64,000 nucleotides of DNA from CAYVTM01 sp964454645 (GTDB lineage: Bacteria; Bacteroidota; Bacteroidia; Sphingobacteriales; Sphingobacteriaceae), in assembly GCA_964454645.1 (NCBI GenBank), contig CAYVTM010000001.1, positions 310,001 through 374,000 of the forward strand, given 5' to 3'. The notes under the pieces were generated by a model. That model worked only from the letters and a program-made list of their open reading frames with translations. It was not told where the DNA came from and made no database searches. Position numbers and translations under genes: made by a program. Shown here one piece after another: positions 15,709 through 23,518 of the stretch. Positions within the stretch are counted from its first letter, which is position 1. Each line of letters begins with the position of its first letter.

Positions 15709-16926
15709 TTGAATTTACCCTATTACATAGCCCGCCGTATATCGGGCAAATCGGGGAGGAAATTCTCCCGTCTTATTGTGCGTATTGCCATTAGCGGTAT
15801 TGCTATCGGCTTAACCGTGATGATTATTGCGCTTGCAATTGTAAACGGATTTAAAGGATCCATTAAAGATAAAATCAACGGCTTCTCCGGAAACCTGCAA
15901 ATTCAACGCATCGATTTAGGTAATACACCCGAACAAACGGTTATCGATAAAGAAGCTTCTTTAATACAGGCAATGGACTCGGTTTCATCCCTTGCACATT
16001 ATCAGGAGTATGCCAAAAAGGTAGGTATTATTCGATTCGAAGAACAGATAGAGCCGATCGTATTGAAAGGGCATGGGGCCGATTTCGATTCTGCTTTTTT
16101 ATCCGATAAAGTGGTTTCGGGCAGCATGATTCAATGGAGCGATACCGCTGTAAATAACGATTTGATGGTATCGCAGTCGCTGGCAAAAAAACTACAATTG
16201 AAAGTAGGAGATAAGGTGTTCGTGTATTTTGCCGAACAAAATTTACGGGTACGTCGCTTGCAAGTGGTTGGAATTTATGAAATGGGCATTGATGAGCTGG
16301 ATAAAATGTTTGCCCTTTGTCATATCAATTTAATCCGTAGGTTAAATAACTGGACGAGTGGGCAAAGCGGTGGCTTCGAGGTTTTTGTTCGGGATAATGT
16401 TTCTTCTGATCTCGTTGCAGAACAATTGAATGAAAGGATACCGCTTTATCTGGAGGCCATTACTGCTTACGAATTGTATCCGCAATTGTTCGACTGGGTG
16501 GAGCTTTTGGATGTGAATGGCCAGGTAATTATTATCCTGATGATTTTGGTGGCGGGAATAAACATGATTTCTGCTTTGTTGATTTTAATTCTCGAACGCA
16601 GTTCGATGATTGGAGTACTGAAAGCCTTGGGAATGCGTAATACTTCACTGCGAAAAGTATTTATGTATAATGCGATGTATTTGATTTTGGCAGGAATGCT
16701 GATTGGAAATGTATTGGGATTGACCTTCTGTTATTTTCAGGAAACATACCGTTTTATCAGCCTCGACCAGGAATCGTACTATGTTTCTTATGTGCCTGTT
16801 AATTTACGGATGATGGATCTTATCTTTTTGAATGTAGGAACATTCGCCTGTTGTGTATTGATGATGATTATTCCATCGATGTTGGTAATGCGTATCAGTC
16901 CGTTGAAAGCAATACGTTTTAAGTGA
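15709..16926 (+). CDS. ABC transporter permease, LolC/LolE (FtsX-domain) type
   Basis: The 405-residue membrane protein has one N-terminal helix (about residues 24-48), a large periplasmic MacB-like domain to about residue 270, then three helices (VIIILMILVAGINMISALLIL, YLILAGMLIGNVLGLTF, a final VGTFACCVLMMIIP). This is the FtsX/LolC/E layout; LolCDE releases lipoproteins from the inner membrane. The start codon appears to be TTG at 15709, giving MNLPYYIARRISGKSGRKFSR, a typical family start. No ATPase gene is adjacent. The orphan LolD-type ATPase at 5252 may be the partner. Confidence 0.9.
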   Translation: MNLPYYIARRISGKSGRKFSRLIVRIAISGIAIGLTVMIIALAIVNGFKGSIKDKINGFSGNLQIQRIDLGNTPEQTVIDKEASLIQAMDSVSSLAHYQEYAKKVGIIRFEEQIEPIVLKGHGADFDSAFLSDKVVSGSMIQWSDTAVNNDLMVSQSLAKKLQLKVGDKVFVYFAEQNLRVRRLQVVGIYEMGIDELDKMFALCHINLIRRLNNWTSGQSGGFEVFVRDNVSSDLVAEQLNERIPLYLEAITAYELYPQLFDWVELLDVNGQVIIILMILVAGINMISALLILILERSSMIGVLKALGMRNTSLRKVFMYNAMYLILAGMLIGNVLGLTFCYFQETYRFISLDQESYYVSYVPVNLRMMDLIFLNVGTFACCVLMMIIPSMLVMRISPLKAIRFK

Positions 16927-17035
16927 TAATGAAATGTCAGTGCATCCCTTCCGACAAGCGTATCGCCAATTCATTTAAAACTATGAAGAACAAAATTTTT
17001 CTTGCTCCTCATGGTTAGAAAAATCATAAAAAATC

Positions 17036-17788
17036 TTATTTCCTTACCAGTCTATACAATAAATCGCTGCGTTTGAAATTACCTGATTTATCAGGCCAGC
17101 GTGCCGCATCTAAATTATAAATATTTAAAGTATCGGCATTTACTTCCCATTCGTAATAGAAGCCTTCGTTGCGTGCGTTCGATAAAAAGATGAGTGGATT
17201 ATTACTGAACTTCTGACAGTTTTTGTTAATGCATATCGAATACGAGGTATGATTCGGTAATCCTGCAATATAGCCGTTACTTTGAAGTGTAACAGGAACC
17301 GTATCATTCCAAACATAATCTCCTGCCACAAAACGGTTGTTGAGAAAAGCTATACCGTAAGAAGGTATAGGACTTGCCAGTGTATCACCCACTTCCTCCG
17401 GATTAACACGGATAAAAGTATGGGTTTGATTTTTGACGGGATCGGTATAACTAAGTGTTTGTTTATCTTTCGATAAAACTAAATCTATTTCCTCCAAATT
17501 CGTAAAACGTTTGATGCGGATTGTATTTTTTGTAACAGGTTCGTATTTAAAACCTTTAATAGCAGCACCTATCGTAATACGTTTCAGGTTTGAGTCGGGG
17601 CGGTCGAAGACCAATTCTACGAGCGAGACATGACTTACTTTCGAGGGGTCGTTATTGTATTTCTCTAAGGAATCGATAAAGGATCTACTTATCCAATGTC
17701 CTACCAAATCGTGTTCCGGTCCCGGTTGTTTACAGGAAAATAATGAGCACACAAGTAAAGTAATAAATAGGTAATGTAATCTGTTCAT
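17036..17788 (-). CDS. Putative lipoprotein of unknown function
   Basis: The ATG at 17788 gives a 250-residue protein with a lipoprotein signal peptide (HYLFITLLVCSLFSCKQ, lipobox LFSC). The mature part starts DLVGHWISRSFID and continues with beta-rich segments, suggesting a lipocalin-like or calycin-like fold, which is a guess from the GHW start and strand pattern. No known family is recognised. The longer frame from 17821 would overlap mazG; the chosen start lies 8 nt after the mazG stop, so it is likely co-transcribed with mazG. Confidence 0.75.
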   Translation of the reverse strand: MNRLHYLFITLLVCSLFSCKQPGPEHDLVGHWISRSFIDSLEKYNNDPSKVSHVSLVELVFDRPDSNLKRITIGAAIKGFKYEPVTKNTIRIKRFTNLEEIDLVLSKDKQTLSYTDPVKNQTHTFIRVNPEEVGDTLASPIPSYGIAFLNNRFVAGDYVWNDTVPVTLQSNGYIAGLPNHTSYSICINKNCQKFSNNPLIFLSNARNEGFYYEWEVNADTLNIYNLDAARWPDKSGNFKRSDLLYRLVRK

Positions 17789-17796
17789 AATTAAAA

Positions 17797-18576
17797 TTAT
17801 ATCTTTTTTGCTTCGTTCCAAAACACATCCATCTCGGCGAGGCTCATATCTTTTAATTGTTTGCCTAGCTCTTTGGCCTTTTCTTCGAGGTATTGAAAAC
17901 GTTTAATGAATTTACGATTGGTTTTCTCGAGCGCATCCTCCGGATTAATATCGATAAAGCGCGCATAGTTAATCAACGAAAATAACAGATCTCCAAATTC
18001 GGCTTCTGCTTTTTCCTTATGAATACTTTCTTGTGTAACGATATTAAATTCCCTCTTAAACTCTCCCAATTCTTCCTCCACCTTTTGCCAAACCTGTTCT
18101 TTTGCATCCCAGTCGAAACCAACACCTCTGGCTTTTTCCTGTATGCGCGAAGCTTTAACCAAAGCCGGTAAAGAAGTAGGAACACCGCCTAATACCGATT
18201 TGTTTCCTTCTTTTAATTTTAGTAGTTCCCAATTGCGTTTCACTTCGGCTTCATCGGCAACTACTATATCTCCGTAAATATGCGGATGGCGGGAGATGAG
18301 CTTGTCGCAAATTCCGTTCAGTACATCGGTAATTGTAAAGTCATTTGTCTCCGAAGCAATCTTCGAATAAAATACAATATGTAAGAGGATATCACCCAGT
18401 TCTTTTTTGATTTCGTTTTTATCTCCGGATAATATCGCATCCGAAAGTTCATACATCTCTTCTATGCTTAAGTGTCTTAAGCTTTCCATCGTTTGTTTAC
18501 GATCCCAGGGGCATTTTTCCCTGAGTTCATCCATAATTATTAATAAGCGTTCAAAAGCAATTAAACGTGTGTCCAT
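17797..18576 (-). CDS. mazG: Nucleoside triphosphate pyrophosphohydrolase MazG
   Basis: MazG hydrolyses (deoxy)nucleoside triphosphates to monophosphates, cleaning the pool of damaged nucleotides. The 259 residues show the duplicated MazG layout: the N-terminal half has CPWDRKQTMESLRHLSIEEMYEL with the EExxE metal site, then KKELGDILLHIVFYSKIA (ExxD); the C-terminal half has VEEELGEFKREF and EAEFGDLLFSLINYARF. It is preceded by a -7-like element at 18593 and followed 8 nt later by the lipoprotein gene. Confidence 0.96.
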   Translation of the reverse strand: MDTRLIAFERLLIIMDELREKCPWDRKQTMESLRHLSIEEMYELSDAILSGDKNEIKKELGDILLHIVFYSKIASETNDFTITDVLNGICDKLISRHPHIYGDIVVADEAEVKRNWELLKLKEGNKSVLGGVPTSLPALVKASRIQEKARGVGFDWDAKEQVWQKVEEELGEFKREFNIVTQESIHKEKAEAEFGDLLFSLINYARFIDINPEDALEKTNRKFIKRFQYLEEKAKELGKQLKDMSLAEMDVFWNEAKKI

Positions 18577-18592
18577 ATCTTTTCGAAAAAAA

Positions 18593-18600
18593 CAAAGGTA
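18593..18600 (-). promoter_or_regulatory. -7 element of mazG
   Basis: CAAAGGTA on the plus strand reads TACCTTTG on the minus strand. It lies 17 nt upstream of the mazG ATG, giving a leader of about 10 nt. Confidence 0.55.
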
Positions 18601-18632
18601 CTAAAATATAGTATGTAGAAATATTCGGCTAC

Positions 18633-19406
18633 TTACTGAGCCGTTTTTTGTGGATAAAATTCTATGCTGACTAAAGCCCCTTTACCAATACTGCTTTGTA
18701 TTTTAAGGGTTCCGCTTAAGATGTTTGCACGGCTCTCCAGATTTTTCAATCCTATACCTTTATTTTGCCGTGCTCCGATTCTTTCCGCATCAAATCCTTT
18801 TCCATCATCTTCCGCTTCGATCACCACTTTTTTACCAACGGAACGTATGGATACACGAATATTTTTGGCTTCGGCATGTTTAAGAGTGTTGTTAATAAAC
18901 TCTCTTATAATTCGGTAGATGTTTAATTCTTGTGATTTGTCTAAGCGCAAATCGATCCGGTAATCAACGGTCATAAGAACTTGCGAACCGGCATTGATAT
19001 TCATGCATAAATCTTCCAGGGCATTCCGTAAACCTCCGGCAATAAGGGATCCGGGTAATAAATTGCGGGATATATTTCGTATTTCCTGAATGGAAACCTC
19101 TAATAGTTCCTCACTTTCGAGAGTATGCTGCAAGAGGTCTTCCTTACTTAAGTCCTCGGCTTTTAAATGATTGATTTTAAATTTTAAAACAGATAATAAA
19201 GGACCTAATTCATCGTGCAGATCACGTGCTATACGACTACGTTCTTCTTCTTCGGTATCAATTATCGATTGGAAAATAGCCCGTTGTTTTTCGCGCATAC
19301 GACGTTGATAAATCACCAGCAAAACAACGGTAAGACTAATAAGAATAAGGAATGTAATAATTCCTACTACCGTGGCATATATAAAACTTTGCTCTGAGAT
19401 CTGCAT
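18633..19406 (-). CDS. Sensor histidine kinase, HisKA_3 (NarL/DesK) type
   Basis: The 257-residue protein has one N-terminal membrane helix (about residues 11-33), a short linker, then the HisKA_3 dimerisation domain with the phospho-acceptor in ARDLHDELGPLLSVLKF. The HATPase domain follows: N-box EFINNTLKHAEAKN, G1 EDDGKGFD, G2 NKGIGLKNLESRANIL. There is no periplasmic sensor domain, so it must sense the membrane or a partner. Its start overlaps the upstream membrane-protein gene by 40 nt, suggesting the two act together. No response regulator lies next to it. Confidence 0.92.
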   Translation of the reverse strand: MQISEQSFIYATVVGIITFLILISLTVVLLVIYQRRMREKQRAIFQSIIDTEEEERSRIARDLHDELGPLLSVLKFKINHLKAEDLSKEDLLQHTLESEELLEVSIQEIRNISRNLLPGSLIAGGLRNALEDLCMNINAGSQVLMTVDYRIDLRLDKSQELNIYRIIREFINNTLKHAEAKNIRVSIRSVGKKVVIEAEDDGKGFDAERIGARQNKGIGLKNLESRANILSGTLKIQSSIGKGALVSIEFYPQKTAQ

Positions 19407-20032
19407 ATAAATGAATAAGCATAAATTAGGTTACAAACTGTATTGACAATATGATGTACGAAATTTGCGAGATAAGGGTTTGTATTAAAAATGGTTTCAT
19501 TAAAACCCCATCCGATGATAATACTCACTACAAAATAAGTTAAGACCCCAATCGATAAGATAATAAATTTAAGATTTTTGCCATCAATTTGATCCCTTGA
19601 AATATAGGTATAAATGTAAATGGATACGTAACATATAATCAACAGGCATTCTAAATAAGTTACGACATCACTGTTGTATTTATCAAAGAAGTTTTCTCTC
19701 GACCAATAAAGCGCAGTCAAAACATAACCGATAATTAAATAAGGAGTAACCTTGTTTATAAAACGATTCGCTATTAAACGATTATAGAACCAAAGGTAGA
19801 ATGCCCCTTCTATAATTATGAAAGAGTTGATATAAGGACTTGTATTTATTTCTGGAGGGCGTATATATCCTAAGCCTAATTCTACTGCCGAACAAAAGCA
19901 AACAAAGTAAAAATAATACCTTAGCGGATCGTTTTTATGTTTACTATATGTAAATATTCCGGCTAATAAAATTAGGAGTATAGAATTTGAGGAAATGAAC
20001 TTAAGTAAGAAATAAAGTTCCTTAAAAGTCAT
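19367..20032 (-). CDS. Multi-pass membrane protein, possible kinase partner
   Basis: The 221-residue protein has about seven predicted membrane helices (e.g. SILLILLAGIFTY, YYFYFVCFCSAVELGL, FIIIEGAFYLWFY, VTPYLIIGYVLTALYW, LECLLIICYVSIYIY, FIILSIGVLTYFVVSIIIG, FVHHIVNTVCNLIYAYSF). No enzyme motif is evident. It overlaps the downstream histidine kinase by 40 nt and follows a conserved 101-residue gene by 6 nt. Proteins of this type often precede small HisKA_3 kinases in Bacteroidota; a role as sensory module for the kinase is inference. Confidence 0.75.
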   Translation of the reverse strand: MTFKELYFLLKFISSNSILLILLAGIFTYSKHKNDPLRYYFYFVCFCSAVELGLGYIRPPEINTSPYINSFIIIEGAFYLWFYNRLIANRFINKVTPYLIIGYVLTALYWSRENFFDKYNSDVVTYLECLLIICYVSIYIYTYISRDQIDGKNLKFIILSIGVLTYFVVSIIIGWGFNETIFNTNPYLANFVHHIVNTVCNLIYAYSFICRSQSKVLYMPR

Positions 20033-20038
20033 AATATA

Positions 20039-20344
20039 CTAACAGTTTAATGGGCTTTCGAAATTATAAGGAGGTTCTCTTTCCCCGGCTTCTTTTATAA
20101 TTTCCAGTAGGTCGCAATCTCCTTCATCTCTTTCCCCGGCAGCTACGAGTACAACACAAAGACTATCGCCCGCTTCATGAGAAAGCCCGAAATAGATTCG
20201 AAGCCCACTACAATTTTCCTGACTTAACAGTTCGAGAATTACTTCTTTTGGAAAATATTCGGAAGTACACTCTTTGCCATGTACTTCGCGGTATCTGCGT
20301 GTTAATTCAGCTGCTTCTTCTAATGAAATATGATGATCTTTCAT
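20039..20344 (-). CDS. Conserved Bacteroidota hypothetical protein
   Basis: This 101-residue cytoplasmic protein resembles small hypothetical proteins I know from Bacteroidota genomes, with the layout ISLEEAAELTRRYRE.HG, a YFPKEVILELLSQENCSGLRIYFGL core and a Leu/Val strand (SLCVVLVAAGERDEG). The function is unknown. It leads a tightly packed set with the membrane protein and the histidine kinase, 6 nt upstream, and so may belong to the same signalling unit. It ends with several Pro/Asn residues and a terminal Cys. Confidence 0.7.
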   Translation of the reverse strand: MKDHHISLEEAAELTRRYREVHGKECTSEYFPKEVILELLSQENCSGLRIYFGLSHEAGDSLCVVLVAAGERDEGDCDLLEIIKEAGEREPPYNFESPLNC

Positions 20345-20746
20345 AACTAAAATAGTTTGGTTTATGTAAATATACTAATCTAATTGAAATATTAAATTTT
20401 AATAAAAATTTATAAAGATGGAAAAGGAGGATACTATTTCTTATATAGTTTATGAATGATTCCGATTGCTTATGATTACGTATAGAATGGAAAATCTTTA
20501 TAACGTTTGTATACATCTATAACATTTCTTCAAGTGTGTCTGTTACCAAGGCTTTTTATCCATAATTTGAAAAGGTGGTCCATGCGGATAAATTTTGCCT
20601 ACAGCTACACAGGCATTTTTACATATATTGAGTATCCTCGTCTGAAAAATAGCAGGGTATGATTGTTTGTATAATAAAGTCTGAATGGATATTCTCCCGA
20701 ATCTGAAGTGTTAATGCAAGGCTAGGTAAATCGCAGAATGCCATAA
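20345..20746. other. Intergenic region, no gene found
   Basis: About 400 nt of AT-rich sequence between the hypothetical gene and the tRNA-Pro terminator. Short frames are present on both strands but none has a convincing start, composition or family. It probably holds the promoter of the minus-strand hypothetical-membrane protein-kinase set; TAAATATA on the plus strand near 20367 is one mismatch from the minus-strand -7 consensus. Confidence 0.4.
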
Positions 20747-20782
20747 AACCCGGAAATGATATATAGAAAAGATTTTCGGGTT
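20747..20782 (-). terminator. Possible terminator of tRNA-Pro
   Basis: AACCCGGAAA (20747-20756) and TTTTCGGGTT (20773-20782) pair with one bulged G. On the minus strand the hairpin lies just after the tRNA 3' end and is followed by TTTT. Confidence 0.45.
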
Positions 20783-20790
20783 AATTTTTG

Positions 20791-20864
20791 TCGGGATGGC
20801 CGGATTTGAACCGACGACCTCCAGCACCCCATGCTGGCGCGATACCTGGCTACGCTACATCCCG
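20791..20864 (-). tRNA. tRNA-Pro (anticodon GGG)
   Basis: On the minus strand the 74-nt sequence starts CGGGATG and ends CATCCCG-A, closing the acceptor stem. The anticodon stem-loop is CCAGC-ATGGGGT-GCTGG, giving anticodon GGG, and the T-loop carries GTTCAAAT. The terminal CCA is not encoded. It lies 19 nt downstream of accD on the same strand. Confidence 0.96.
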
Positions 20865-20883
20865 AGGAATAGGTATCTGAAAA

Positions 20884-21729
20884 TTATGCTTTCATCATGC
20901 GTAAAAAAAGAGCTAATTGCTTTTTCATTACACGTCTGTCAACTATAAAATCTAAGAACCCGTGCTCGAGTACGAATTCCGCACTTTGAAATCCTTTCGG
21001 TAAATCCTTTTTAATAGTTTCTTTGATAACGCGTGGACCGGCAAAGCCAATCATAGCACCCGGTTCAGCAATATTAATATCCCCAAGCATTGCATAAGAT
21101 GCCGTAACACCTCCGGTTGTAGGATCCGTTAATAAAGAGATATAAGGAAGCTTAGCTTGTGAAAGCCTTGCTAATTTTGCAGAAGTTTTTGCCATTTGCA
21201 TGAGTGAAAATGCAGCTTCCATCATGCGGGCGCCTCCCGATTTAGAGATAATCATAAAAGGAAGTTTCTTTTCAATAGCATAATCAATACTGCGTGCAAT
21301 TTTTTCTCCCACTACCGAGCCCATCGATCCGCCGATGAAATTAAAATCCATACAGCAGATTACCAAACCCTCTCCATCCACTTTGCCATGTGCCGAACGT
21401 AAAGCATCGTTAAGTCCCGTTTTATTCATCGTTTCTTTTACACGATCGGTATATTTTTTAGTGTCTTCAAAAGACAGCGGATCGCCCGAGACAATGTTTG
21501 CAAAGAGTTCGGTGAATTTATTTTCATCGAACAATACTTCGAAATATTCTTTTGACCCGATACGCAGATGATATTCACAGTGGTTGCAAACGTATTGATT
21601 TGCTGACAGATCGGGAGCGTATAAAGGCTTTTTGCAAGAAGGGCATTTGCTCCATACTCCATCCGGCGCCTCTAATTTTTCTTCGGTACTGGTAAGAATA
21701 CCTTCTTTATTTCTTTTGAACCAAGCCAT
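20884..21729 (-). CDS. accD: Acetyl-CoA carboxylase carboxyltransferase subunit beta
   Basis: AccD forms the carboxyltransferase of acetyl-CoA carboxylase with AccA and makes malonyl-CoA for fatty acid synthesis. The 281-residue protein has the N-terminal zinc ribbon with Cys29, Cys32, Cys48 and Cys51 (WSKCPSC ... YVCNHC), then the crotonase-like domain with KSGGARMMEAAFSLMQMAKTSA, LTDPTTGGVTASYAMLGD and IGFAGPRVI. It lies 33 nt after the aldolase gene, probably in one operon. accA is not in the window. Confidence 0.97.
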   Translation of the reverse strand: MAWFKRNKEGILTSTEEKLEAPDGVWSKCPSCKKPLYAPDLSANQYVCNHCEYHLRIGSKEYFEVLFDENKFTELFANIVSGDPLSFEDTKKYTDRVKETMNKTGLNDALRSAHGKVDGEGLVICCMDFNFIGGSMGSVVGEKIARSIDYAIEKKLPFMIISKSGGARMMEAAFSLMQMAKTSAKLARLSQAKLPYISLLTDPTTGGVTASYAMLGDINIAEPGAMIGFAGPRVIKETIKKDLPKGFQSAEFVLEHGFLDFIVDRRVMKKQLALFLRMMKA

Positions 21730-21762
21730 TGTTTGTTTTAAATGTGAAGCAAATAAATTTCC

Positions 21763-22821
21763 TTAAGCAATGGTAATATCTTTCGATAAATACACATCTT
21801 GTATGGCATTCAATAATTCAATCCCTTCATTCATCGGGCGTTGGAAGGCTTTTCGCCCGGAGATTAATCCCTGTCCGCCAGCGCGTTTGTTAATTATAGC
21901 AGTACGTACCGCATCTGACATATCCGAAGCCCCTTTGGATTCACCGCCTGAATTAATCAATCCCTGACGTCCCATATAACAATTCGCTACCTGATAGCGG
22001 CATAAATCGATCGGATGGACGCTCGATAATTCTTCGTAAACTTTTTTATGTGTTTTTGCAAAATTAATGGCTGTAAATCCGCCATTGTTTTCAGGAAGTT
22101 TTTGTTTAATGATATCAGCCTGAATGGTTACACCTAAATGATTTGCCTGTGCTGTTAAATCGGCAGCCACATGATAATCTACACCATCTTTTTTAAAGGC
22201 ATTGTTCCGGGTATAGCACCATAATACGGTTGCCATTCCCAATTCGTGTGCACGCTCAAAAGCTTGTGCGACTTCGATTATCTGGCGGGAGGAATCTTCG
22301 GAACCAAAATAAATAGTAGCTCCTACGGCTACTGCCCCTAAATTCCATGCTTCTTCTACCGATCCAAACATAATCTGATCGTACTTATTCGGATAGGTCA
22401 TCAATTCATTATGATTGATTTTTACCATCATCGGAATTTTATGTGCATATTTTCGGGATACCGAAGCCAATACTCCGAATGTAGTTGCTATGGCATTACA
22501 TCCGCCTTCAATAGCTAACTTTACGATATTGTCGGGATCGAAATAAATCGGATTCGGGGCGAATGAAGAACCGGCAGTATGCTCAATTCCCTGATCTACC
22601 GGAAGGATCGACAAATACCCTGTACCGGCTAAACGTCCATGATTATACATGGATGCCAGGTTACGTAATACTTGCGGATTGCGATTGGACAAAGCAAAGG
22701 TTCTATCGATAAAATCCCCACCGGGCAGGTGAAGCATATCTTTAGAAACCGTTTTTGAAGTATGATCTAATAAGGGTTTGGCGTCTTTACCTAATAATTC
22801 CGTAATCTTGTCAATAGTCAT
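21763..22821 (-). CDS. fbaB: Class I fructose-bisphosphate aldolase (DhnA type)
   Basis: The enzyme cleaves fructose 1,6-bisphosphate in glycolysis and works in reverse in gluconeogenesis by a Schiff-base mechanism. The 352 residues match the archaeal-type/DhnA aldolases: LPVDQGIEHTAGSSFAPNP, ATTFGVLA, MMVKINHNE, then VLWCYTRNNAF and a C-terminal VNSGG-like block (LINSGGESKGASD) followed by GGQGLISGRKAFQRP, which binds phosphate. Glycolysis is also represented here by gpmI at 29 kb. accD follows 33 nt downstream. Confidence 0.95.
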   Translation of the reverse strand: MTIDKITELLGKDAKPLLDHTSKTVSKDMLHLPGGDFIDRTFALSNRNPQVLRNLASMYNHGRLAGTGYLSILPVDQGIEHTAGSSFAPNPIYFDPDNIVKLAIEGGCNAIATTFGVLASVSRKYAHKIPMMVKINHNELMTYPNKYDQIMFGSVEEAWNLGAVAVGATIYFGSEDSSRQIIEVAQAFERAHELGMATVLWCYTRNNAFKKDGVDYHVAADLTAQANHLGVTIQADIIKQKLPENNGGFTAINFAKTHKKVYEELSSVHPIDLCRYQVANCYMGRQGLINSGGESKGASDMSDAVRTAIINKRAGGQGLISGRKAFQRPMNEGIELLNAIQDVYLSKDITIA

Positions 22822-23098
22822 TTTTAACCGTTAATTTGTTAGTTTTCGACTGCAATACTAATGAAAATTAGCTTTAAAATGAAAAACCGGTCTATTATTT
22901 ATCGGCCTGTGCTGCTATATGTTTAGAACACCGTATTTCGTCCGCTTGATTTTCAATAAATTAGAATTAGTTGATTATAAGTCATTAGGCATATCATTTG
23001 AAAGAATTTAGATTATAACACAAAAAAATATAATTTTACAAGGAATAGAATAGCATCCCCTTAGGGGTATTTTCATATTATTGGGTCGATATAGATAC

Positions 23099-23518
23099 AT
23101 GCTTGAGATTATACGCATATTAAGCGATGAAGAACTTCAACAGGCTTTTTCCATTCGGAGAATCGTGTTTGTGGAAGAACAACAAGTGGAAGAACGCATC
23201 GAATATGAGTTCGAGGAAGATTCTATTCATTTTTTAGCTTTAAAAGATGGGCAGGCGGTGGGTACGGCACGTTGGCGAAGAACTGATAAGGGAATAAAAC
23301 TCGAACGTTTTGCAGTATTGGCAGAACATCGTTCTTCGGGTGTAGGTTCGGCATTATTAAAAACTATACTCCAGGATATTCCTAACGATGTACCTTATGT
23401 ATATCTTCATGCACAATTGAGTGCTATAGGTTTGTATGCAAAATTCGGATTTGTTCCCGAGGGTGATCAGTTCGAAGAAGCAGGTATCCAACATTATAAA
23501 ATGGCCCGGACGCGATGA
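23099..23518 (+). CDS. GNAT family N-acetyltransferase
   Basis: This 139-residue acetyltransferase has the GNAT fold pattern: an N-terminal AFSIRRIVFVEEQQVEE typical of ElaA/YjcF-type members, a GTARWRR strand, then motif A LERFAVLAEHRSSGVGSALL for acetyl-CoA binding, and a C-terminal YAKFGFVPEGDQFEEAGIQHYKM. A TTG further upstream (23081) is open, but the ATG at 23099 is preferred. It overlaps the DUF5686 gene by 4 nt (ATGA). The substrate is unknown. Confidence 0.9.
   Translation: MLEIIRILSDEELQQAFSIRRIVFVEEQQVEERIEYEFEEDSIHFLALKDGQAVGTARWRRTDKGIKLERFAVLAEHRSSGVGSALLKTILQDIPNDVPYVYLHAQLSAIGLYAKFGFVPEGDQFEEAGIQHYKMARTR

Noticed and set aside
16927..17035. Hairpin around AAGAACAAAATTTTTCTT between convergent genes
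   Set aside because: The stem is weak and interrupted, so I do not call a terminator there.
20307..20516. 69-codon minus-strand frame upstream of the 101-residue gene
   Set aside because: It overlaps the conserved hypothetical gene in another frame and looks like random AT-rich sequence.
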